64,000 nucleotides of DNA from Saprospiraceae bacterium UBA6168 (GTDB lineage: Bacteria > Bacteroidota > Bacteroidia > Chitinophagales > Saprospiraceae). The notes beneath the pieces are model-generated. The model searched no databases, was not told the origin of the DNA, and worked only from the letters and a program-made list of their open reading frames with translations. The stretch is taken from assembly GCA_002435785.1 (NCBI GenBank), contig DIUC01000066.1, positions 84,027-148,026 of the forward strand. The letters are read 5' to 3'. How positions within the stretch are numbered: the first letter of the stretch is position 1; the number at the start of each line of letters is the position of its first letter. The position numbers and the translations under genes were made by a program. Below, one piece after another: positions 49,865 to 59,138 of this stretch.

Positions 49865-52800
49865 ATGGCAATAGCGAGATATTCCTTCCTTCCTTGGCTG
49901 CGCCGGGGCATCGCCAACCAGATGCAGGCGGCTGCAAGTGCTGCGCCACGTGCTGAATTGGACGCCGTGCTCACTATCGAAACCCGCAAGTCGCAGGCCA
50001 GCAACGAGCACCAACTTACGGGGACGGCGATGCAAAAAGTGCGGATTATCGGCCCAGGCGACGTTATCGGCATCAATCAGCAGATGGTCGTGCGCACCGA
50101 ACCCCGCAATTGGATAACGGACTTCGAGCCGAACTACCTGACCTTCATCGAGTTTTACGACGAGGATTTCCCGTGGCGCTATACGCCAGAGCCGCCCGCC
50201 GGGCACCGCTTGCGCCCGTGGCTGGCGCTAATGGTTTTGAAAGAAAGTGAATTTGAACGGGTACTCACGCCGGGTCGCCCATTGTCCTCCATCAAATTCA
50301 AGGGTGGCACCAACGTGCAAAACTTCATGCCCGCCGCCGACCGCACTTGGGCTTGGGCACACGTCCACATCAACGACCTCATCAACAACGCACCGCTCAC
50401 CGACCACGATTTTTCAGAGGCCGACCGGAACACCCTCGAAAATGTGCTGCGCAACAATCCAGACAAAGGCGTTTCACGCCTCGTTTCGCCACGTCACCTT
50501 GAACCGAAAACGGGTTATTTCGCCTTCGTAGTTCCAGCTTTCGAGGTGGGCCGAAAGGCGGGATTGGGCATTGCGATAGCTGAAAATGAGCCGGGTACGG
50601 CGTCTTCTTGGGCAAACGGACAACAGGAATTCCCTATTTATTACGAATGGTATTTCAGCACCAGTGAGGCGGGCGATTTTGAAACGCTCGTGCGCAGGCT
50701 CGTGCCACGTGACATGGACTCCCGTGTGGGCATCCGCAACTTAGACGTGCAGCAGCCCGGCTTCGGCGTGAACGACGTGCATACCCGGTTTACCGATGTT
50801 GAAAAGGGAATCACCCACCCGCTCGACGTGGTGGGACTGGAAGGCGCCCTGAAAGCACCGACGACTCGCTCCATCCCGCTTTCCGCCGACAGCGATTTTG
50901 AGGAAAAAGTGGAGCCTATCATCAACCTGCAATTTGAGTTGAGCGAAGAAGGTGGCGCTGCCCCAGCCGAGGACCCGACCATCGCCCCGCCGCTGTACGG
51001 GCAATGGCATGCGATGGCCAAGCGCCTAAGCATCGCCGCCCCGGATGCCAATTGGGTGAACGCGCTGAACCAAGACCCCCGCTGGCGGGCGGTGGGCGGC
51101 ATGGGCACTGCCGTGGTGCAAAAGAACCAAGAGGGTTATATGCGGAAGGCTTGGCAGCAAATCGGGGACGTGCTGGAACTGAACCGGAAAATCCAGTACA
51201 CGCAGTTGGCGATGTGGGTGACGCAACTCGTGTACGACAAGCATATCAAGGCCAATGTCCCGGAGCGCATTTTTCAACTCACCGCCCCGGTTCACGCCAA
51301 GGTAAAAGGCAGCCCCTTCACTATAAAATACTACACAAAGCACAGCCGCCTGACGCCTGTGGTGACCTCCGGTGGGTTCCGAAAAATCACCCGACCGAAC
51401 AGCATGATGGCCAAGCGACTGCTGCCCGAAGGCGACCGAGGCAACCTTGTCGCACAAATTATTCAGCAGTGGAACGAGGGCAAAATCACCGCCGCCCCGC
51501 CGCTTGTTTTGCCGAAAGAAACACCGACGTTGGGCACGGTGTCGGAGGGCTTGATGCCCGCTCCGCAACCACCGGGAACGGAGTCGTTCTTGGCAAAATT
51601 TGCCTTGTGGCTGCTCACAATTTTGCTGTTGATTTTGCTTTGGTGGATGTGGTGGTCCAGCTCAAATTGGGTCACAATTATTTGCACGGTGGTTGCTCTT
51701 GTTGCAATATGGATTTACAAGCGATTCAAAGCAACGCTGCCCACTACACCAGGCCCAGTTCCGCCAGGGCCAGTGCCACCGGGAAATCCAACCCCAGAAC
51801 AGGCCAAGGAATTGGAGAAAATTGCGGAAAACTTTACCCCCGAAAAGATGACGTCGGAAGCGGTAAAGGACATTCCGATTCGGGAAACTTTCGACCTCCA
51901 GCCGACGGGCGTCGAGCCGCCGAGCGTCTCCAAGCCCTTGCCGACCAACCCCGACGGAACGCCAACTAACCCTGCCGCCGAAGCGCCCGTTGCCAAAGAG
52001 TTCAGGGAGGCACTGGTGGAGTTCCACGCCGAGGTGCAGGTGGTGGCACCACCACTGCCACCACGTCCGGCGCTGGATTTTGGCAACGCCTATTCCAAGG
52101 TAATGACCGCTATTTCGCCGGGGTTCGCCATCCCGAAACGGGTGGTTCCGCAGTTGCAAGTAGGTCAGGTGGCATATACCGAGTATGTGCGGCGCTACCA
52201 CGACCATGCATCGTTTTTGCCATTGGGGCCACCGCCGAATTTGTCAGTGCCGCCGCCGGTTTTCGAGGTGGAGCGCATCGTGGAGGTGATGGCTTACCCG
52301 CATTTCAAGCAGCCGATGTATGAGCCGCTGAGGGACCTTTCCACCGAGCTTTTTGTGCCAAACCTCAACCTGATTCCGCCGAACACCCTCTCGTTGATGG
52401 TCACCAACCAGCCCTTCATCGAGTCGTACATGGTCGGCCTGAACCACGAATTTTCGAGGGAACTGCTCTGGCGGGAGTACCCGACCGACCAGCGGGGCAG
52501 CTATTTCCGGCAGTTCTGGGACGTGGACGGCTACGTGAACAAGGAGAACCTGCCCGCCAAGGATTTGGAGCAAAAGCTGAAGGACATCCCCGAAATCCAC
52601 CGCTGGGGGAGGCGGACCCAACTCGGCGATCACAATCACCGGGAAGCGGGCGGCGACAAGGAACAATTAGTGCTTGTCATCCGGGGCGACCTGTTGAAGC
52701 GATACCCAAACACCATCGTCTATGCCATGCGAGCGAAGTGGGACACCGACCCTAACCACCTCAACAACCTCGTGCTGTTTGACGAAACAGGTGAAAACCT

Positions 52801-53251
52801 GGCACTTAACGACCCGAACATCCTCTACCCGCTCTACAAGGCGGAGGTGAAACCTGACATCACTTTCCTCGGCTTTGACCTGACCATCGAGGAGGCGAAG
52901 GGGCACGACGACTTGGCTGAAACTGCCGAGGCACGGGCCACCATTCCCGCCAACCAATTAGGCTGGTTCTTCGTCATCAAGGAAGTGCCGGGCGAGCCTC
53001 GCTTTGGTTTGGACGAGGAGTTGACGACTGCCACAGACGGCTTCAAATGGGACAACATGTCGTGGAAAAACTTGGGGGATGCCGTTCCGCTGATTGATGC
53101 CGCTGGCACAATCGCACCGAACCCGCCGGGTACGAATCCGCACAACATCAACTGGAACAGCAACTCAGCAGACCTGGCGTACATCCTTTACCAGAAACCA
53201 GTGCTGGTGGGGGTTCATTCAAGGGAAATGTTGAAGAATTTGGATAAGTAA
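49865..53251 (+). CDS. Giant protein with a central membrane hairpin, unknown
   Basis: A 1128-residue protein without a signal peptide. About 575 N-terminal residues are followed by two adjacent membrane helices (FALWLLTILLLILLWWMWW and WVTIICTVVALVAIWIY, about residues 580-618), then a Pro-rich linker (TTPGPVPPGPVPPGNPTPE) and a C-terminal domain of about 480 residues. The hairpin would keep both large parts on one side of the membrane, presumably the cytoplasm. A conserved-looking segment is LSLMVTNQPFIESYMVGLNH, followed by REYPTDQRGSYFRQFWDV. I know related proteins only as hypothetical. It is followed by an antisense toxin-antitoxin pair. Confidence 0.6.
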   Translation: MAIARYSFLPWLRRGIANQMQAAASAAPRAELDAVLTIETRKSQASNEHQLTGTAMQKVRIIGPGDVIGINQQMVVRTEPRNWITDFEPNYLTFIEFYDEDFPWRYTPEPPAGHRLRPWLALMVLKESEFERVLTPGRPLSSIKFKGGTNVQNFMPAADRTWAWAHVHINDLINNAPLTDHDFSEADRNTLENVLRNNPDKGVSRLVSPRHLEPKTGYFAFVVPAFEVGRKAGLGIAIAENEPGTASSWANGQQEFPIYYEWYFSTSEAGDFETLVRRLVPRDMDSRVGIRNLDVQQPGFGVNDVHTRFTDVEKGITHPLDVVGLEGALKAPTTRSIPLSADSDFEEKVEPIINLQFELSEEGGAAPAEDPTIAPPLYGQWHAMAKRLSIAAPDANWVNALNQDPRWRAVGGMGTAVVQKNQEGYMRKAWQQIGDVLELNRKIQYTQLAMWVTQLVYDKHIKANVPERIFQLTAPVHAKVKGSPFTIKYYTKHSRLTPVVTSGGFRKITRPNSMMAKRLLPEGDRGNLVAQIIQQWNEGKITAAPPLVLPKETPTLGTVSEGLMPAPQPPGTESFLAKFALWLLTILLLILLWWMWWSSSNWVTIICTVVALVAIWIYKRFKATLPTTPGPVPPGPVPPGNPTPEQAKELEKIAENFTPEKMTSEAVKDIPIRETFDLQPTGVEPPSVSKPLPTNPDGTPTNPAAEAPVAKEFREALVEFHAEVQVVAPPLPPRPALDFGNAYSKVMTAISPGFAIPKRVVPQLQVGQVAYTEYVRRYHDHASFLPLGPPPNLSVPPPVFEVERIVEVMAYPHFKQPMYEPLRDLSTELFVPNLNLIPPNTLSLMVTNQPFIESYMVGLNHEFSRELLWREYPTDQRGSYFRQFWDVDGYVNKENLPAKDLEQKLKDIPEIHRWGRRTQLGDHNHREAGGDKEQLVLVIRGDLLKRYPNTIVYAMRAKWDTDPNHLNNLVLFDETGENLALNDPNILYPLYKAEVKPDITFLGFDLTIEEAKGHDDLAETAEARATIPANQLGWFFVIKEVPGEPRFGLDEELTTATDGFKWDNMSWKNLGDAVPLIDAAGTIAPNPPGTNPHNINWNSNSADLAYILYQKPVLVGVHSREMLKNLDK

Positions 53252-53276
53252 AATGAAAGGCCCCAACGAAGGGTGG

Positions 53277-53684
53277 TTACATCAATAGCAAGTCGAGGAA
53301 TTCTTCGGCAGAAAGGACTTTGATTTTAGGGAACGGATGGGTTTTCAGGACATTGAAATGCCTATCGTTGGTAACGAGGTAATCGGCGTTGCCTGCAAAA
53401 GCGCAGTCAACGAACTTGTCGTCGTCAGGGTCTTCGGCAATCAGGTTCCAGTTGAAATATCTGTTCAAGTAAGAAACATTCGGAAGGTTGTCCAAGGTGT
53501 CGAGTACGAAGTTTGCGATTTCCGGAGAAAGGTCGCCCCCGATAATTTCTTCATATTCGGCCAAAATATCGTAGGTAGCGACCAATTCGTAATCCCCGTT
53601 TCGCAAGCTTTGCCAAATCGGGTAAAACTTGGAACGCCTCGAAATGGCGACTGTAATGACGTTTGTATCTAAAACGATGCGCAT
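53277..53684 (-). CDS. PIN-domain toxin of a toxin-antitoxin pair
   Basis: A 135-residue PIN RNase of the COG1569 type. The acidic residues are in MRIVLDTNVIT (D6), the Glu of ATYDILAEYEEI, and IAEDPDDDKFVDCAFAG with VTNDRHF near the end. Such proteins cleave RNA when not bound by antitoxin. The start overlaps the antitoxin stop (TGATG, 53682-53686). The pair is antisense to, and lies between, the third and fourth large genes of the locus. Confidence 0.88.
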   Translation of the reverse strand: MRIVLDTNVITVAISRRSKFYPIWQSLRNGDYELVATYDILAEYEEIIGGDLSPEIANFVLDTLDNLPNVSYLNRYFNWNLIAEDPDDDKFVDCAFAGNADYLVTNDRHFNVLKTHPFPKIKVLSAEEFLDLLLM

Positions 53685-53917
53685 CAGGCAGTCTTCTGGG
53701 ATGAAGGAATTCGGCGATGCTGGTTGAGGATTTTCTCTTCCGTCAGCCCTTTTTTATCCCAGACCTCGTCGGCAAGGTCGGAGGCTTTATCGGCTAAATA
53801 TTGACCGATGAGCCGTTTGATTTGGAGCAGGTCTTCATCCGGTATTGGACGGGAATAGAGTTTGAGCAATTCCAATTGAAGATTCGAGAAAGGCTGTTTC
53901 AAGACTTTTGTTGACAT
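53684..53917 (-). CDS. Antitoxin partner of the PIN toxin
   Basis: This 77-residue protein begins MSTKVLKQPFSNLQLELLKL. It is mostly helical with a basic end (ILNQHRRIPSSQKTA) and no recognised DNA-binding motif. Its role follows from position: it is directly before and overlaps the PIN gene by one base, as is usual for this toxin family in Bacteroidota. Confidence 0.7.
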   Translation of the reverse strand: MSTKVLKQPFSNLQLELLKLYSRPIPDEDLLQIKRLIGQYLADKASDLADEVWDKKGLTEEKILNQHRRIPSSQKTA

Positions 53918-54044
53918 GGCTATTTTTTCAGCAAATTAAGGTGCTTTTGTCAAGAATGCAAAAGCCATGCAAAAGGTTCTATGACGCAACATCAAGGATT
54001 AACGCATTTAACCCCTTATTCCAAAAGGCTTCAACCATATTAAT

Positions 54045-57000
54045 ATGAGCGATTTAAAAGACATACAACAGCAATTGAGGTCGCTCCGCAGTGACCGTGA
54101 CGGCACGGAGGTCAACCTTCGGCGCAATCAGCAGCAGGCGCAAAAATTAGACAAGCAGATTGAGCAACTGCAACGGCAGGGCGACAACCCCAACGCCCAA
54201 GGCATGCTCGACCAATTGAGGCAGGAGCGTAAAAGGATTGACGCCGACATCGTCGAAAACCGGAAAGCGTGGCTGGACGTCAGAGCCGACGGCCAACTGT
54301 TGGCGAACCGGCTGTTGGTGGAGCAGCCCTGGCAACTCGTGGAACAACTCCCCGACCATATCCCCTTCCTGCTGCTGCCCGTAAAAGTGGAAACCAAATT
54401 TGCCAAAAATGCCGCTGGTGGCAATGAACTCTGGGTGCGCTTTTTCCCGGACACCGTGGCCGTGAGCAGCCACGAGGAGGAACTGATGGCGGCAGAAGTG
54501 GAAGCTGGGCAACTTTATTGGACCAGCATTTGGGAGACCACCCGGCAGCCAACCTCACCCGATGACTTGCAAAACGCCCGGCGGGGCGCTTGGAACGCCC
54601 TTGCCAGCCGCTTCAACCCGCACCGCAGCCTATGGATAGCCAGGGCCACCCGACCCCTCAACTGGAAGGACGAGTTGCTGGACGAAATAGAAGAACTGGT
54701 GTTTCCGGTGCAGGAGACCAAGGCCGCTGGCTGGACGCTCGCCCCCCGCTCAAAGGTCATGCCCGACCGTTTCGTGGTGACGACGCTACAAAAGCAAGGC
54801 GATAACTTTGTGCAAGCGCTGCCCCCCGCCGTCGGAGCTTTGGTGCCGGATACGCTGATTCTTGGCCCTGACCCGGCGCAGTTGGAGGGCGAATTCAGGC
54901 GTGACCCCGTGACGGGGGAACTCAAGCTCGACCCCGGCATGGCGTGGCTTTCCGATTTTGACAAAGCCGTGGAGGTGGGCATGGCAGTGCGCATCCCGCT
55001 GCCCAACCCTTGGCACCGCACGGGGTTCGACAGGCTGGTGGTGTTGGGGCTGCGCCTTTCTGCCGATGATTCCGAGTCGCAACAATTGGTGGAGGACCTC
55101 CTGAACGGACACCGATACACCAGCGGCATCTCCTTTTTGCCGCAAGGCACGGCCACCAACAACAGCGAGGACGTGCCCTCCGGCTTCAATAGCTTCGACC
55201 CGTCCAACGAGAAAAGCTTTCAGGCGCTGGACAACCCCGGCAACATTGACCACTGGAACGTAACGCACGAGCATCACCTGAAGCAGGACGGGCAACGCTT
55301 TGCCGAGGCGCTCGGCCTTGATTACCCAGCGGTGGCACCCATCGAAAATGCCGCCACCTCCGACGTGTCGGAAGCCATTGCCATGAACACTGCACTCTAC
55401 CCGGCCACCCTCGGCGACTTCCTGAAAGACATGGTGGGGCCTGCTTTTGACGACGCCACAAGGAACCTTTTGCAGGGGTTCTTCCAAACAAACGTGAGCG
55501 GACGGGGGCATTTGCCAGCCTTTCGGGTGGGCAGCCAGCCTTACGGCGTGTTGGTCACGAGCGCCCTTGACCGCTGGCAATGGAGCAAGGGCGAGCACCT
55601 CCGGCAGGAGCAATTTTACGATGGCTTGCTGCTGCATATCCGAAACCTCTCCACGTTCTGGCGGCAAGCGGTGGCTTCCGTGAAACATGCCGGCGACGGC
55701 AAGGAACCCTTCCAGCGGCTGCTCGAAATACTTAGCCTGGAGGCCACCTCCACCGAGTATTTTTCGAGAAAAGCGGGCGCTGACGAATATGTTTGGAACT
55801 ACTACAACTACCAGGGCCTCGCTTACCTTTTCTTCCGGCCCACTTGGGAGCAGATGAAGAAAAAAAAGCAGGAAATGCTGACAGCGGTGGGACTGGGCGG
55901 GTTCAATGACCTGCAAATCAACGAGTTGAGCTTTTTCAAGGACCGGGAGCGCCTATATGGCCCGGTCGTGGATGGCGACCCCGACCTGCCACTTTCAGAG
56001 GCGGAAGGCATTCGCCCATATTTCAAAAACGAAGCTTTGGGCCTCCGCTTCAACTATGTCCATTGGCTCTTGAACTCCTCAAAGCAAACCATCGAGCGGG
56101 AGCAGTTCGTCAACGAGCAGGACAAAGGCGTTTCGCCCCCAAGGGCGCTGCTTTACATGCTGCTGCGGCAAGCATTTTTGAACGAATTGGCTACCACTGG
56201 CAAGCGTTGGCTCTTGGCGGAAAAACTCGTAACAGCCGTGCCAAACAATCCCCGCTTGCTCAACATGAACGGCGAAAAGCACGTATCGAACCGTGACCTG
56301 CTCAATGTCACCGTGCCGCAAAGTGGCGGCGTGGCCATCGGCGACGAAATTTTGTTCAAACTCCGCTTTCCCGTCGGCGACGATTTCCACCCCAGTTTTG
56401 CCCCTATGCTCAACCACCGGGAAGCGGTGAAGCGGTTGGCCGACCTGCCCACTGCCCGATTGGAGCGGCTGTTTGCAGAGCATGTGGACCTGTGCAGCTA
56501 CCGCTTGGACGCTTGGATAACGGGGCTTTTCCAAAAACGCCTCAATGCCCAGCGCTTTCAACGCAGGGAAAATTTGGTGGAAGGGCTGCCCAACTACAAC
56601 CGGGGCACCTACCTCGGCGCTTATGGTTGGGTGGAAAACCTCCGGCCTCGTACCGCACCGCCAAGGCCGGTGTCGCCCGCTACTTTTCCTACGGAATTTC
56701 AGTCGCCAGAAAAACCACCCGTGGTAGAGGACCCTGCCAACGGCGGCTATATCCTTGCCCCCTCCATGAGCCATGCCGTGACGGCTGCCGTGCTGCGCAA
56801 TGCCTACCTCAGCCATGCCAACCGGACGAACAATTCGCCGTTTTCGGTGAACCTATCGAGCCGCCGGGTACGCACCGCCCTCGGCCTGCTGGAAGGGATG
56901 CGAAATGGCCAGAACCTCGCCGCCCTCTTGGGCTACCAGCTCGAACGGGGGCTTCACGACAACCCCGGCGGCCTGGAGCTTGACGAGTACATCTATGCCC

Positions 57001-59027
57001 TTCGGGACAAGTTCCCGTTCATTTCTGGCAAAATATCCGAGAAGCCCGACGGGACGCCCGCGGAGGCCGTTGAGGCCAACAACGTGGTGAACGGCTACGA
57101 CCTGCTGCATTTCGTCAGGGGCAAAACCTACCCTTACGGATTGCCCGTACAACCTGCAAATGCGAACGGATTGCCAGCGCCCGGCACCCCAAAGGCGACC
57201 GCTGTGGTGAAGGAAATTGACCGCCTTGCCGCCTCTCTCGATGCCATTGGCGACCTCGCCCTGACGGAGAGCGTGTACCAAGTGGTGCAGGGCAACTACG
57301 AGCGGGCGGGCGGCATGGTGCAGGCCATTTCCGAAGGAAAAACACCGCCCGAACCGGACTTCGTGAACACGCCCCGCAACGGCAAGAACATCACCCAGCG
57401 GGTGGCCATGATCTTTAGGCCGAGTGCCACGTCCATTGCCGCAGGTTGGGCGAATGCCACCGTGCGCTCCACCGCCAATGCTCCCGTCAATGATTGGCTT
57501 GGCGGAATGCTGCCGCCGCCAGTTAGCGTGGCATTTGAAATAGAAAAAGTAGCTGGCTTAAAGGAAGAAAGGACGCTGGCGCAAATATTTGATTTACAGC
57601 CGATTGACTTGGTGCTGATGGCGGGCAACCACCTCGGCGACCAGTCCTCGGAACTGGAGCGCTATCTCGTTCACCGGATTAAAATTCTGGAAAACCTGGC
57701 CGATGGCGACGAGCTGAAAATTGATTTCAAGAAGGCTGGGGCTGGTAAAACGCCACTCCACCACGTCCAGCCATTGCTGCGTTCGCTGCGGCGGGTCATC
57801 ACCGAATCACGCCCACTGCACGCCCTGGACTTGATGACGGGCATAGAAGGGCAAAAGGCACCGGCGGACAACCCACGGGGGCATTTCGCCGATTTGGAGG
57901 CTTTCCGCCAGCGGGTGCTGGCGATTGCCAACCGATTGGAAGCGGAAACCAACGAGGCAGGGGCTGGGCTGGCCAATTTTTACGCTGCGCAAATCAAAGC
58001 GCTGTACCAAGCGTATTGGGACGACCCAGACCACGTCATCGAAGCGGCTTGGGAGGCACGGTTGGATGCCATTCGGCAGCGGTTGTTGGCGCTCGTGCCA
58101 TTGGCCTTGCCGGAGGCGCTGCCCGGTTCGGTGAGCGGTTTTGACAAAATCCCACTGGAATCGCTGGTCGGGCAGGTGCAGGCTGTTTTGAAAATTTTGC
58201 AAAAAAGAAGGAAGGAAGTCGAGGACGGCAAGCTGCTGGAGGCCGTCGTTTTTGACCCAAACTGGAAGCCCACCGAGCGTGCGAACGCCATTGACAACGC
58301 CATCGCCAACTATGGCCAAGCAGCGAAAATACTGCTCAACCAGAGCTTCGTGGCGCTGCCGTTTTTTAACAACCACAATGTCATCGAACTGCAAGCCTGC
58401 CTTGCGCAAAACATCGAGCCGGACGAACTGGCGGTGGAGACCTGGCTGCAAGGCATCGGCAAGGTGCGGGAAAAAATGGGCAACCTGACCACCCTCGCCA
58501 CCACCCATGATTTGTTGACGGACGGCAGTTTCGCCTTGTCGCCCATCCAGTTGCCGTTCGATGCGGCTGGCCGCTGGATTGGGAAGGAATTTGGGGAGGA
58601 TTACGCCCTGCGGAACGACACCACCTCCATCATGCTGCACAGTGCCGAGCCATTTCAGCCTGCCGCCAACTGCTGCGGATTAGTGCTGGACGACTGGACG
58701 GAAGTGGTGCCGGAGCGGGAGGTGAACGCTGGCATCAGCTTCCATTTCAACCGCCCGAACGCCATGCCGCCGCAAGCGTTGCTGCTTGCCGTTCCGTCGC
58801 AAATCAAGGGACATTGGACATGGGACGACCTCATGGCCATCCTGAACGACACGCTTGACCGCTCGAAAATGCGGGCCGTTGACCCCAACCAACTGCTGGC
58901 GGGGCCGACCTTCCAAACTTTGCCCACCGTGATGACGGAGTTTACGAACTTCAATTTCAGGACAATTTGGGCGCACAACGTGATTGTGCGGGCGGGGATT
59001 GACCCGGAGTTTGTGGGGACGGCTTGA
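54045..59027 (+). CDS. Giant protein with N-terminal coiled coil (1660 residues), unknown
   Basis: The first 75 residues are a charged coiled coil (LRSLRSDRDGTEVNLRRNQ, QLRQERKRIDADIVENRKA). The rest is a mixed soluble protein without signal or membrane segments. A stretch FRVGSQPYGVLVTSALDRWQ (about residue 490) and PSMSHAVTAAVLRNAYLSHA (about 905) look like conserved family positions, but I cannot name a domain. The end (EVNAGISFHFNRPNAMPPQA, then LLLAVPSQIKGHWTWDDL) is beta-rich. It is separated from the previous large gene by the antisense toxin-antitoxin pair and by 111 bases with the repeat element from the 589-residue gene. Confidence 0.6.
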   Translation: MSDLKDIQQQLRSLRSDRDGTEVNLRRNQQQAQKLDKQIEQLQRQGDNPNAQGMLDQLRQERKRIDADIVENRKAWLDVRADGQLLANRLLVEQPWQLVEQLPDHIPFLLLPVKVETKFAKNAAGGNELWVRFFPDTVAVSSHEEELMAAEVEAGQLYWTSIWETTRQPTSPDDLQNARRGAWNALASRFNPHRSLWIARATRPLNWKDELLDEIEELVFPVQETKAAGWTLAPRSKVMPDRFVVTTLQKQGDNFVQALPPAVGALVPDTLILGPDPAQLEGEFRRDPVTGELKLDPGMAWLSDFDKAVEVGMAVRIPLPNPWHRTGFDRLVVLGLRLSADDSESQQLVEDLLNGHRYTSGISFLPQGTATNNSEDVPSGFNSFDPSNEKSFQALDNPGNIDHWNVTHEHHLKQDGQRFAEALGLDYPAVAPIENAATSDVSEAIAMNTALYPATLGDFLKDMVGPAFDDATRNLLQGFFQTNVSGRGHLPAFRVGSQPYGVLVTSALDRWQWSKGEHLRQEQFYDGLLLHIRNLSTFWRQAVASVKHAGDGKEPFQRLLEILSLEATSTEYFSRKAGADEYVWNYYNYQGLAYLFFRPTWEQMKKKKQEMLTAVGLGGFNDLQINELSFFKDRERLYGPVVDGDPDLPLSEAEGIRPYFKNEALGLRFNYVHWLLNSSKQTIEREQFVNEQDKGVSPPRALLYMLLRQAFLNELATTGKRWLLAEKLVTAVPNNPRLLNMNGEKHVSNRDLLNVTVPQSGGVAIGDEILFKLRFPVGDDFHPSFAPMLNHREAVKRLADLPTARLERLFAEHVDLCSYRLDAWITGLFQKRLNAQRFQRRENLVEGLPNYNRGTYLGAYGWVENLRPRTAPPRPVSPATFPTEFQSPEKPPVVEDPANGGYILAPSMSHAVTAAVLRNAYLSHANRTNNSPFSVNLSSRRVRTALGLLEGMRNGQNLAALLGYQLERGLHDNPGGLELDEYIYALRDKFPFISGKISEKPDGTPAEAVEANNVVNGYDLLHFVRGKTYPYGLPVQPANANGLPAPGTPKATAVVKEIDRLAASLDAIGDLALTESVYQVVQGNYERAGGMVQAISEGKTPPEPDFVNTPRNGKNITQRVAMIFRPSATSIAAGWANATVRSTANAPVNDWLGGMLPPPVSVAFEIEKVAGLKEERTLAQIFDLQPIDLVLMAGNHLGDQSSELERYLVHRIKILENLADGDELKIDFKKAGAGKTPLHHVQPLLRSLRRVITESRPLHALDLMTGIEGQKAPADNPRGHFADLEAFRQRVLAIANRLEAETNEAGAGLANFYAAQIKALYQAYWDDPDHVIEAAWEARLDAIRQRLLALVPLALPEALPGSVSGFDKIPLESLVGQVQAVLKILQKRRKEVEDGKLLEAVVFDPNWKPTERANAIDNAIANYGQAAKILLNQSFVALPFFNNHNVIELQACLAQNIEPDELAVETWLQGIGKVREKMGNLTTLATTHDLLTDGSFALSPIQLPFDAAGRWIGKEFGEDYALRNDTTSIMLHSAEPFQPAANCCGLVLDDWTEVVPEREVNAGISFHFNRPNAMPPQALLLAVPSQIKGHWTWDDLMAILNDTLDRSKMRAVDPNQLLAGPTFQTLPTVMTEFTNFNFRTIWAHNVIVRAGIDPEFVGTA

Positions 59028-59044
59028 AGGGGAGGTAGCCCAAC

Positions 59045-59110
59045 GGCGTTTACGCCGCCAGCGCCCTAAAGGGCTTGGACGGGACGGCCTAAAGGCCATG
59101 CTACCAATTC
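59045..59110. repeat. Palindrome-rich intergenic repeat, copy 2
   Basis: GGCGTTTACGCC (59045-59056) followed by 49 bases (59062-59110) identical to 22419-22467, including CGCCCTAAAGGGC and GGCCTAAAGGCC. It sits between two co-directional genes of the giant-protein locus. Confidence 0.8.
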
Positions 59111-59138
59111 CCCAATATGAAATTTAAAACAAAAAGAC

